Assembly (NCBI GenBank): GCA_038231495.1
Contig: JBBRLG010000249.1
Span: forward strand, 1-10,428
DNA: 10,428 nt
DNA from: JBBRLG01 sp038231495
Lineage (GTDB): Bacteria; Planctomycetota; Planctomycetia; Gemmatales; Gemmataceae
Direction of reading: 5' to 3'
How positions within the stretch are numbered: position 1 is the stretch's first letter; each line of letters opens with the position of its first letter. Of the stretch, positions 1 to 7,627 are shown piece by piece. The translations under genes were made by a program, and so were the position numbers. Under the pieces are notes generated by a model. It searched no databases. It was not told the DNA's origin and saw nothing but the letters and a program-made list of their open reading frames with translations.

Positions 1-155
1 AGGGAAGCGTCGCCGCCGCCGAGACCGTCAACGGGAACGCCGCCATCGACAGGGCGGTTCAGGTGCCTACAGCTGCAAGCCGGTGCGAAGACGCAAATCG
101 CCCAGTTATGGCTACGCACATGACAAGTGACCCACTAGCACCCCCAGTGGACATT
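1..155. other. Left edge, no confident gene
   Basis: These bases lie just downstream of the ATPase stop codon. All three plus-strand frames run open from the window edge. Frame 3 stays open longest, to a TGA at 189-191, and would overlap the last 36 bases of the ATPase gene tail to tail. Its first 21 or so codons are strongly GC-biased at the third position, but the bias then fades and I recognise no protein in it. It could be the 3' end of a convergent gene that starts outside the window, or decayed sequence. A weak inverted repeat (CCACT at 132-136, AGTGG at 146-150) has no T-run on either side, so I do not call a terminator. Confidence 0.3.
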
Positions 156-2030
156 TCAGCTCTCGATCCGAACGCGGAGCAACTTGACTGAGTTCACGAA
201 GACTAGGACATCCGGACCAAGGTGGAGGATCGCGGCTTGGATAGGGCCGATCCACCCGAGCAGGGCCGCCGTAATCCCGAGTACATGCACCACGCCGACG
301 CCGACGAAGATGTTTTCCTGGATGGTCCGATAGGCTCGCCGGGCCAGGGAACGCGCCAGCACGATCTTCGACAGGTCATCCGTCATCAGGGCAATGTCCG
401 CCGCCTCAATGGCCGCTTGCGTGCCGCGAGCACCCATCGCAATGCCCACCTGGGCTTGAGCCAGGGCTGGGGCGTCGTTGACGCCGTCGCCGACCATTGC
501 CACGCGGTGCCCCTTCTTTTGCAGCTCCCCGATGGTGTTGACCTTGTCTTCAGGCAACACCTCCGCCCGGACCTCGTCGATTCCCAGTTCCGCGGCGACC
601 CGGCGCGCGACCCGCTCGTTGTCGCCGGTCAGCATCACTACCCGCTTGACGCCAGTTGCCTTCAAACGGGCAACCGCCTCCTTCGCGCCCGGCCGGACCT
701 GGTCCGCCAGGTCCAGCATGCCAACCGCCCGCCCGTCCACTGCGACGTAGACAATCGTCCCCTCCCCGTCGCCGCTGGCTGGCGGGTTCGGGATGCCGTT
801 CTCCGCCAGAAGTGCCGCGTTACCTACCAGTACGGCCTTCCCGCCTACGGTTGCTTTCACCCCCCGGCCGCGGAGCATGTCAAATGCTTCGGGCTCCGGT
901 ACGTCCAGGCCGCGCTGCTGCGCGGCGTTCACAACAGCCTTGGCGAGCGGGTGGCCGGAGCGGCGGTCGGCAGCGGCGGCGAGCGCGAGGTGGGCGTTCT
1001 CCGTCATGGCTGGGTCTAACACGCGGATTGCGGCCACCTCCGGCTCGCCCACGGTAAGCGTGCCGGTCTTATCGAAAACGACCACGTCCGCCTTTGCGAG
1101 CAACTCCAGGTAGAGGCCGCCCTTGACGAGGATGCCGTTCTGGGCCGCCCGTGCGATGGCGGCGATCATTACGAGGGGAGTGGCCAGCCCCAACTCCGCG
1201 GGCGAGGTGAAGATCAACAGGGTGATGATCAGTCGCAGGTCGTGCGTATAGAGATAGGTGCCCAGCAGGAAGATGAAGACGACCGGGATGAGCCAGCCCG
1301 CGATCTTATCGGCGAGTTTCTGTACCGGGGCCTGTTGCTCCTCGGCCTGCTCGACCAAGGCGATGATGCGGGCGAACATAGTGTCCCGACCGACCTTATC
1401 GGTACGGATGTCCAATGCTCCCGATTCAACAAGCGTCCCCGCCAGCACGGGGGCGTTGAGCCCCTTCTCCACAGGCAGGCTCTCGCCGGAGATCGCCGCC
1501 TCGTTGACGGGCGCCTGACCGCCCACGACGGTCCCATCCACCGGAATCTTTTCGCCGCCGCGGACCAGCACCACGTCGCCAACCTTCAACTCCCCGACGG
1601 GGACTGTACGGTCACCATCCTCGCTGCGCACGAGTGCGACCTGGGGGACGGAGCCGATCAATTCCTTGATTGAGGCGCGGGCACGGTCGGTGTTGAGTTC
1701 GGCGATGAACTCGGCGATGAGGATGATATTCAGGAGGACCGCCCCCGCCACGTACTCACCGCCGACCATCGCGATGACGGTGGCCACCGTCACGAAGACC
1801 TCCGTGCCGATCTTCCGCTCGCGGACTAAGTCCAGCACGCCCGTCTTGACTAGGGGGTAGAGGCCGACCGCGACTCCGACCAGGAGGACGACCAGCGGCA
1901 GAACGCCCTGCCAGTAAAGCAACGAGATCAGGCCGAGTATTAGGATGCGGCCGATCTCAACCCAGCGATCCCGCGTGAGCAATGCCCAAAGGGACGTCTT
2001 GGCCGGTGAATGTTTAGGTGTCTCTGGCAT
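156..2030 (-). CDS. P1B-like metal-transporting P-type ATPase without N-terminal HMA domain
   Basis: This 624-residue inner-membrane pump probably uses ATP to expel metal cations from the cytoplasm. The motifs seen are the actuator SGES (181-184), the phosphorylated Asp of DKTGT (D320), the SGHP motif typical of P1B ATPases (H360-P361), MLTGD (466-470) and GDGVNDAPAL (514-523). Hydrophobic segments lie near 26-61 (two), 76-112 (two), 245-262, 266-290, 572-594 and 597-618, which fits the usual eight helices. The N-terminus has only about 20 residues before the first helix, so the ferredoxin-like HMA domain common in CadA, ZntA and CopA is absent. The metal motif CPC of helix 6 is replaced by SPA followed by Glu (S276, P277, A278, E279). 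Helix 8 reads HLGPDVLVFVNS, with His603 and Asp607 as possible ligands. The start is the first ATG in frame, with a weak AAGG upstream. The gene follows the RND operon in the same direction after a 193-base gap. The family is clear, the substrate is not. Confidence 0.93.
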   Translation of the reverse strand: MPETPKHSPAKTSLWALLTRDRWVEIGRILILGLISLLYWQGVLPLVVLLVGVAVGLYPLVKTGVLDLVRERKIGTEVFVTVATVIAMVGGEYVAGAVLLNIILIAEFIAELNTDRARASIKELIGSVPQVALVRSEDGDRTVPVGELKVGDVVLVRGGEKIPVDGTVVGGQAPVNEAAISGESLPVEKGLNAPVLAGTLVESGALDIRTDKVGRDTMFARIIALVEQAEEQQAPVQKLADKIAGWLIPVVFIFLLGTYLYTHDLRLIITLLIFTSPAELGLATPLVMIAAIARAAQNGILVKGGLYLELLAKADVVVFDKTGTLTVGEPEVAAIRVLDPAMTENAHLALAAAADRRSGHPLAKAVVNAAQQRGLDVPEPEAFDMLRGRGVKATVGGKAVLVGNAALLAENGIPNPPASGDGEGTIVYVAVDGRAVGMLDLADQVRPGAKEAVARLKATGVKRVVMLTGDNERVARRVAAELGIDEVRAEVLPEDKVNTIGELQKKGHRVAMVGDGVNDAPALAQAQVGIAMGARGTQAAIEAADIALMTDDLSKIVLARSLARRAYRTIQENIFVGVGVVHVLGITAALLGWIGPIQAAILHLGPDVLVFVNSVKLLRVRIES

Positions 2031-2211
2031 AACGATCCGGCCTTATTATCCGTGAGTTACAAAAGTCCAATGCGCTGAAACGACCAGGTGATCGGATCAC
2101 GATAACCATATGAGAGCTCGAATCCGCTAGTTCGACACGGGCGACCGCCCAACCGGGCCGTAACTCGGCAGCGGTCACCCGTGCGCAGCCATTTCCTTTG
2201 GCTTCCGTCAT
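2014..2211 (-). CDS. Possible small protein (65 aa) in the gap before the ATPase
   Basis: This open frame fills most of the gap between the lipoprotein gene and the ATPase and overlaps the ATPase start by 17 bases. The predicted product has no signal peptide or membrane segment. Its middle (AAELRPGWAVARVELADSSS) reads like folded protein, while the end is Arg-rich. No good Shine-Dalgarno sequence precedes the ATG, and third-position GC is weaker than in the neighbouring genes. It may be a real small protein translated just ahead of the ATPase, a decayed remnant, or chance. I do not recognise it. Confidence 0.2.
   Translation of the reverse strand: MTEAKGNGCARVTAAELRPGWAVARVELADSSSHMVIVIRSPGRFSALDFCNSRIIRPDRYARDT
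2088..2100. promoter_or_regulatory. 13-bp palindrome upstream of the ATPase gene
   Basis: The sequence GTGATC-G-GATCAC is a perfect inverted repeat with 6-base arms around one central base. It sits about 58 bases before the ATPase start codon, in the only sizeable gap of the RND-ATPase run. An operator for a dimeric metal regulator is plausible by position. A GATAAT resembling a -10 box lies at 2045-2050 on the minus strand, but I see no convincing -35 at the right spacing. Operator function is inference. Confidence 0.3.
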
Positions 2212-2223
2212 CGAATGGAAAGC

Positions 2224-2724
2224 TCATTCCTTGAACTCGCCCTGCGACGGCTTGCCGTCGATCTCACCGAGGACCGTACCCTCGAAGTCCGCGACGTTCC
2301 CAAGGCCGGGGTCGGTGCCGACGAACTTGGATGCCTTCCCGCTAGCCTCGTCCTTGGGCAGCATCTTGATCGTCATGGGCGGGACGATCTTCCCCTCTTT
2401 GGTCTTGGTCTGCTTGGTCGTCAGGGTGAATTCCTTGGCGGCGACGGCCATTGCCTTAGCATCCTTCTCATCACCGCTTAGGACGAGGACCGTGCATTCC
2501 TTCTTGTCGTGATCGACCGTGAATTCGGCGTGATACTTACCCAGGTCGAACACGACCCCGCCGTTCGGCCCCTTCCCGTGGGGCGCGTGGTCTTCTTTTT
2601 TGCCGCTGTCCTTCGTGGCCCCCTTGTCTTTCGCGGTCGGGGTGGTGCCGCTTGGTTGGGAGCAACCAGTTACCGCCAGGGCCGCGACCAGCAGCCCAAG
2701 ACCCAGCATCTTCGCGTGCTTCAT
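2224..2724 (-). CDS. Small lipoprotein with putative metal-binding GPNGG domain
   Basis: This 166-residue protein starts with a lipoprotein signal peptide. A short basic start is followed by a hydrophobic stretch and the lipobox VTGC, with lipidated Cys21. Next is a Lys/Thr/Ser-rich linker (about 22-45), then a compact domain with HAPHGKGPNGG (46-56) and an AEF/V-rich strand region up to about residue 82. His46, His49, His65, His72 and Cys77 are possible metal ligands. Similar GPxGG segments occur, to my knowledge, in adaptors and small proteins linked to heavy-metal RND pumps. The C-terminal half is Lys/Asp-rich with no motif I know. A good ribosome site (AAAGGA, 8 bases before ATG) supports this start. 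It lies 49 bases after the pump gene, so it is probably co-transcribed and may act as a periplasmic metal buffer or pump accessory. That role is inference. Confidence 0.8.
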   Translation of the reverse strand: MKHAKMLGLGLLVAALAVTGCSQPSGTTPTAKDKGATKDSGKKEDHAPHGKGPNGGVVFDLGKYHAEFTVDHDKKECTVLVLSGDEKDAKAMAVAAKEFTLTTKQTKTKEGKIVPPMTIKMLPKDEASGKASKFVGTDPGLGNVADFEGTVLGEIDGKPSQGEFKE

Positions 2725-2773
2725 TTCGTTCGTCCTTTCGCATGGGAGAAACCAAGTTTAGCATCCTGCACGC

Positions 2774-5700
2774 TTACGCTGCCGTGCGCAACAGTTCTTC
2801 CTCGGAACTTTCGCTTTGGACCAAACGTTCGGCGTCCTTGCCTGAGAACTTCCAGAACAGTCCGGGGTGGAGCAGGAACTCGCAGAATGTCGAGGTCACC
2901 AGTCCGCCCAGGATGACTGTCGCTACCGGGTAGAGAATCTCCAGCCCCGGCTTCTTGCCGCTTACGACCAGCGGGATCAGCCCGATACCTGCCGTCAGGG
3001 CCGTCATCAGTACGGGTGCGAGCCGCTCCAGGCTGCCACGCAGCACCATCTCCGACGTAAAACTCTCGCCTTCTTCCTTCATCAGGTGGAAATAGTGCGT
3101 TACAAGCAGGATGCCGTTGCGCACCGCGATTCCGCCAAGTGAGACGAACCCGACGAGGCTCGCGACCGTCAGCGTCTGGTGTGTCAACACCAGGGCCATT
3201 ACCCCGCCAATGAACGCCGTTGGGATGGCGTTTAGAATCTGGAACGAAATGCGGGCCGAGGGGTACAGCATCATCAGGACGACGAAGATGCCGGCCAGCG
3301 ACACCCCGGCCAGGATGGTGATGCGTAGCGTAGCCGAACGCTGCGCCTCGAACTGCCCGCCGAACTCGATGAAATAGCCCTCGGGCAATTTGACCCGCTC
3401 CTTGACCTTTCGCTCAATGTCTGCGACGGCCCCTTCCAGGTCGCGGCCTGTGACGTTGCAGCGGACCACCTGCTTGCGCCGGACGTTCTCGCGGTTGACG
3501 AGATTCGGGCCGCTGGCCGCGCTTGGAAAATCGGCGACTTCCCTGAGCCGGATTTGGCCGCGTCCATTGGGGAGGTCTAGTCTCAGTTCTCCGAGCCGGT
3601 AGGCGTCCGAGCGGTGCGGCTCGCGGAGCTTCACCACAAGATCGAACCGCCGCTGTCCTTCCAGAACCTGCGATACGGCTTCGCCCTTCAAAGCGGTTTG
3701 TACGAAATCGGCGACGTACTCGCGGCTGATGCCGTAGTAAGCAAGGTCATCGGGTCGCAGGACGACGTGCAACTCGTCCACCCGCTCCTGCGGGTCGATG
3801 ATGGGCGGCGTGACGCCCTCCACCTCGGCAAGCGCAATCCGAACCTCGTCGGCCAGTTGACGGATTTTGTCGAGATCGTCGCCAAATATCTTGATCGCTA
3901 CTTGGGCGTTGACTCCCGACAGCATGTGGCTGATAAGGTGCGAAAGTGGCTGCTCGGCCTCGATCTCCACGCCCGGCACTTCGGCCCGCAACTCGGCCAG
4001 CACTTTTTTCAGGAACTCATCGCGATGGGTGCCGGCGTCCGGGTTCATGGTCAGGATATACTCACCGACATTGACCGGCTGGGCGTGCTCGTCCAGTTCG
4101 GCCCGGCCTGTGCGGCGGGCAAAGTGTAGGATCGCGCCGTCAGGGTTGTCCGCCGACTTCTGCATCGTCTTGAGCTTGGCATCGATAAAGGCCGACACTT
4201 CGTTTGATGCTTTCAGCGATGAGCCACCCGGCAGGGCGACGTTGATCTGCACGCTGCCCTCATCGAACTTAGGAAGGAAGTCGGCTCCCAGCCGCGTCAG
4301 TTGCCAGGCGCTCACGCCGACCAGAACCCAGGTGATGAGCAGGAGAATCCCCGCCCGGCGCATACTGAACCGGATCAGGAAGCCCGCGGCCAACTTCAGC
4401 ACTCGCAGCAGTATCCCGTCCTTGTGGCCGTGTGCGGCCCTGGACTGCGGCAGTAGGTAGTAGGACAGCACCGGGGTCACGGTCAATGACACCAGGAGCG
4501 AGGCCAGGATCGACACGATGTACGCGACCCCGAGCGGGATAAACAGCCGCCCCTCGACGCCCGACAGGGCGAATAGCGGCATGAACGCGAGGATGACGAC
4601 CGCCGTGCCGAACACGATGGCCGAACGAATCTCGCGGCTGGCTTGATACACGACCAGCAGCGCAGGTTTTGGCGCGGGCAAGGCGTTGTTTTCAGAGAGC
4701 CTTCGGAAAATGTTCTCCACGTCCACGATGGCGTCATCGACCAGTTCACCCATCGCCACCGCGATCCCGCCCAGGGTCATCACGTTGATTGAGAGTTCCG
4801 TGCCCGTGATGGCCCCGATCAGCCGGAAGACCAGCGTGGTAATGACCAGCGACAGCGGGATGGCCGTCAGCGTGATGAATGTCGTGCGGATGTTGAGTAA
4901 GAACAGGAACAGGACGATGACGACCAGCACGGCCCCGATGACAAGGGCTTCCTCCACATAGTAAATGCCCCGGTCGATGAAGCTCTTGAGCTGGAACAGG
5001 TCGGTGTTGATAACTATGTCGGCGGGCAGTGTAGACTCGGCTTCGCGGAGTGCCGCTTTCACCTCGTCAGTGAGCTTGCGGGTGTCGGCGTGCGGCTGCT
5101 TGACGATGGTGATGACGACGCCGGGGTTGCCGTCGATACTCCCATCTCCCCGTTTCGGAGCCGGGCCTTCCTCGATACGGGCGACCTGCCCGAGCAGCAC
5201 GGCGCGGTCAGCGTTCATCTTGAGCGGAACCTTCATAAGGTCATCCACGACCTTCTGCGGCAGCGGGCCAAGCCTGCCGATGATCCGCACCGGGCGTTCG
5301 CCCTGGCCCTCCTCCAGGAAGCCGCCGCTGGTGTTCAGGTTGTTGGCCTTGATCGCCGCCTCGATCTCTTGCAGCGAGACGTTGTATTCTTGCAGCTTGT
5401 CGGGATCGACCAGCACCTGGTACTGCTTCTTGTCGCCGCCCATGACGATCACCTCGGCGATGCCGGGCAGCTTCAGCAATCGGGGCCTGACGACCCAGTC
5501 GGTGATGGTCCGCAGGTCCATTCGCTCCTCCAGCGGGGTGCGAAACGTGACCGAATGCGAGCGGCCGTTCCAGACGAATGTTGCCGTCCGCCCCACCTGG
5601 CTGGCTTCCCAGGCCGGGTTCTGAACCTCGACTCGCTCCCACTGGTCGGGCCGGTTCCTCGCGCGGGGACGCCACACGGAAACGGCGGGCTTGCCCCCGG

Positions 5701-6202
5701 CTTCCACCCGCTCGGCCATCAGGCCGGTGTTGCCGATCACTGCGAGGTCGCCGCCCTGCGGCCCCTTGCGGCGATGTACGCCGACGTGCATGATCTGCCC
5801 CATGATGGAAGCAGGCGGGGTCATCTGCGGGCGGACGCCGGCAGGCATCGGCACGGTGGCGATCCGTTCCATGACGACCTGGCGGGCGTAGCGGATTTCG
5901 GTGCGCCAGTCGAATTCGACGTAAATGACGTTCATCCCCTGGCTCGACTGGCTGCGCACCGCCTCCACCCCGGACGCCCCGAGGAGGGCCGTCTCGATGG
6001 GGTAGGTGATGAGCGTCTCGACCTCTTCCGAGGAAAGGCCCGGGCATTCGGTGAGGATTACCACCCGTGGCCGGTCGAGGTCAGGGAACACGTCGATGGG
6101 GATAGTGGTCGTCAGGTAGCCGCCGTACACGAGCACGACAAGGCAAGCGGCGAGGACCAGTGTCCGGTGGCGAAGGGCAAGTCGGATGATGGCGTTAAGC
6201 AT
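2774..6202 (-). CDS. czcA: Heavy-metal efflux RND pump, inner-membrane permease (CzcA/CusA family)
   Basis: This 1142-residue proton-driven antiporter is the motor of the CBA complex and takes metal mainly from the periplasm. It has a first helix at about 12-32, the family motif IPIDVFPDL (34-42), a large periplasmic domain, helices 2-6 (about 415-580), a second periplasmic domain (about 640-950) and helices 8-12 (about 960-1115). Helix 4 carries GELVDDAIVDVEN (485-497). Asp489, Asp490 and Glu496 are candidate proton-relay residues and resemble the CusA-type rather than the CzcA-type DFG...DGA signature. Met760 in the segment SHMLSG may match one methionine of the CusA copper site, but I do not see the other two. 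Residues about 143-228 are extra relative to CusA and CzcA as I remember them. The start has AGGGG about 7 bases upstream and lies 12 bases after the adaptor stop. The symbol is family-level only; the metal is not known. Confidence 0.95.
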   Translation of the reverse strand: MLNAIIRLALRHRTLVLAACLVVLVYGGYLTTTIPIDVFPDLDRPRVVILTECPGLSSEEVETLITYPIETALLGASGVEAVRSQSSQGMNVIYVEFDWRTEIRYARQVVMERIATVPMPAGVRPQMTPPASIMGQIMHVGVHRRKGPQGGDLAVIGNTGLMAERVEAGGKPAVSVWRPRARNRPDQWERVEVQNPAWEASQVGRTATFVWNGRSHSVTFRTPLEERMDLRTITDWVVRPRLLKLPGIAEVIVMGGDKKQYQVLVDPDKLQEYNVSLQEIEAAIKANNLNTSGGFLEEGQGERPVRIIGRLGPLPQKVVDDLMKVPLKMNADRAVLLGQVARIEEGPAPKRGDGSIDGNPGVVITIVKQPHADTRKLTDEVKAALREAESTLPADIVINTDLFQLKSFIDRGIYYVEEALVIGAVLVVIVLFLFLLNIRTTFITLTAIPLSLVITTLVFRLIGAITGTELSINVMTLGGIAVAMGELVDDAIVDVENIFRRLSENNALPAPKPALLVVYQASREIRSAIVFGTAVVILAFMPLFALSGVEGRLFIPLGVAYIVSILASLLVSLTVTPVLSYYLLPQSRAAHGHKDGILLRVLKLAAGFLIRFSMRRAGILLLITWVLVGVSAWQLTRLGADFLPKFDEGSVQINVALPGGSSLKASNEVSAFIDAKLKTMQKSADNPDGAILHFARRTGRAELDEHAQPVNVGEYILTMNPDAGTHRDEFLKKVLAELRAEVPGVEIEAEQPLSHLISHMLSGVNAQVAIKIFGDDLDKIRQLADEVRIALAEVEGVTPPIIDPQERVDELHVVLRPDDLAYYGISREYVADFVQTALKGEAVSQVLEGQRRFDLVVKLREPHRSDAYRLGELRLDLPNGRGQIRLREVADFPSAASGPNLVNRENVRRKQVVRCNVTGRDLEGAVADIERKVKERVKLPEGYFIEFGGQFEAQRSATLRITILAGVSLAGIFVVLMMLYPSARISFQILNAIPTAFIGGVMALVLTHQTLTVASLVGFVSLGGIAVRNGILLVTHYFHLMKEEGESFTSEMVLRGSLERLAPVLMTALTAGIGLIPLVVSGKKPGLEILYPVATVILGGLVTSTFCEFLLHPGLFWKFSGKDAERLVQSESSEEELLRTAA

Positions 6203-6214
6203 GGTAATCCCCTG

Positions 6215-7627
6215 TTACTTGCCTTCGTCTTCGTTCTTGTGGAGGCTGCCGTCCGCATGAATGTGGAAGCCTTTCGGCACCCCGCTCGCCCCGGCCTTCA
6301 CCATACGGCTCAATTGCGCGGCGGCGCTTTGCACCACGAACGCCCCAGCTATAAGCGAGCCGTCGTTGGCGACGACGACATGCTGTCGGTCTTGCAGCAA
6401 GACGTGGACGGGCTTTCGCTCGAAGGTATTGACGTTCTGCGTGAACACAAATGCCTCCGGCCCCTCGCGCGAAACCGCGTCGGCGGGGAGAACGAAAACA
6501 TTGTCGAGCTTCTCGACGCGCACCAGGAGCCGGACTTTCTGGCCTGGCCGGAACCGCCACAAGGTCTGCGTCCTGCCGCCGTCTTCGACCACGCGCGACT
6601 CATTTTCCAGTGGCATCCGGAAGGCGAACGTGCGGTTCACCGGGTCGATGGTGTTCGCCATGTGCCGGATAGGGAAGGTTTGCTTCACTTCCGCCCAGCC
6701 TGCCGCCGGGTCTTCCTGGAAATCCACCTCGACTGGCCATTTCTCCCGAACGCTTTTTTCCAGGAGGGGCGTCTCGTCCCGGAAGGCCCGGCCCTCAATG
6801 GCAAGTCTCTGGTGATTAGCGATAAGGCAGAGCGTCTGCCCCGCCTGCACCTGCTGCCCAAGATCGACCTTGAGTTCTTGCACCTCGAATGTCGGCGGCG
6901 TACCGGATGGGCCACCCGAAACCGGCATCGAAAGCGAAGATGGCGTTGACCTGGCGTCGGCGTTCGCCGGTGGAACGACAATCGCCATTTCGTTGACGAA
7001 TTTGCCGCCGGTGACACCGTCGATCATGTCGGGACCGAACCCACGATTGAGCAACTCCTGACGGTAGGCTTTGACCGCAACTTCCAGTCGCGTGATCTGG
7101 TTATCCACCTCGATAATCCGGGCCTCGGGGATGGCACCGGCGGATGCAGCCAGCCGCTTCCGCTGGGCCTGGGCCAGCGTGATGTCCTGGGTTGCCTTGA
7201 ATAAGTCCGTCTGAGTCAGGTACAGGGACTCGCTCAGGAGTTTCAGGGTGAACAGCACGTCTCCAGGCCGGACGGTATCACCGGGGAAGCGATATACCCT
7301 GGCGACCACGCCCGTAGCTGGGGCCACGACTCCCCGATCACTCTGGCCGGGTCGGTCCACGACCATCCCCGGCACCTGGATGGTCTTCCAGTAGGTCTGC
7401 GCCTTCAGCGGCTTTGCAGTAAGCCCCAGGTTTCGCTGGGCTTGCTCGCTGACGATGACCTTTTCCGAAGGCGTTGCGGCTTCATTCGACGACGCGACTG
7501 GCTCTGCCGGCTTGCCGTGCTGGAACCACGGCAACCACGTTTCGCGGGTGAAGAAACCCGCCGTCGCCAATCCGGCAACGAGTGCGACGCCCAGAAGCGG
7601 TTGTAAGTATCGAAGGACTTTCTTCAT
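6215..7627 (-). CDS. czcB: Periplasmic adaptor of heavy-metal RND efflux system (CzcB/HlyD family)
   Basis: This membrane-fusion protein links the inner-membrane pump to the outer-membrane channel. I chose the ATG at 7627, giving 470 residues, because GAAGGGA lies 8 bases upstream and the ATG overlaps the channel gene's stop as ATGA, a classic coupling arrangement. The reading frame continues 15 codons further upstream, but that stretch lies inside the channel gene. Seen in order: a signal anchor (about 6-25), the first half of the lipoyl-like domain (about 98-128, VVAPATGVVARVYRFPGDTV), a helical hairpin (about 133-195), the second lipoyl half (about 247-270), and beta-barrel and membrane-proximal regions to about 440. 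A low-complexity Ser/Pro/Gly linker (222-245) interrupts the second half. The tail has three His (GFHIHADGSLHKNEDEGK), a possible metal site. The metal is not determined. Confidence 0.92.
   Translation of the reverse strand: MKKVLRYLQPLLGVALVAGLATAGFFTRETWLPWFQHGKPAEPVASSNEAATPSEKVIVSEQAQRNLGLTAKPLKAQTYWKTIQVPGMVVDRPGQSDRGVVAPATGVVARVYRFPGDTVRPGDVLFTLKLLSESLYLTQTDLFKATQDITLAQAQRKRLAASAGAIPEARIIEVDNQITRLEVAVKAYRQELLNRGFGPDMIDGVTGGKFVNEMAIVVPPANADARSTPSSLSMPVSGGPSGTPPTFEVQELKVDLGQQVQAGQTLCLIANHQRLAIEGRAFRDETPLLEKSVREKWPVEVDFQEDPAAGWAEVKQTFPIRHMANTIDPVNRTFAFRMPLENESRVVEDGGRTQTLWRFRPGQKVRLLVRVEKLDNVFVLPADAVSREGPEAFVFTQNVNTFERKPVHVLLQDRQHVVVANDGSLIAGAFVVQSAAAQLSRMVKAGASGVPKGFHIHADGSLHKNEDEGK

Noticed and set aside
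132..150. Stem-loop after the ATPase as a terminator
   Set aside because: The stem has only five pairs with a nine-base loop, and no T-run follows on either strand.
5090..6949. 619-codon open frame on the plus strand
   Set aside because: It lies antisense across the pump and adaptor genes, both of which have full conserved domains and ribosome sites. The predicted product is His/Arg/Asp-rich with no recognisable domain, as expected of an antisense shadow in GC-rich coding DNA.
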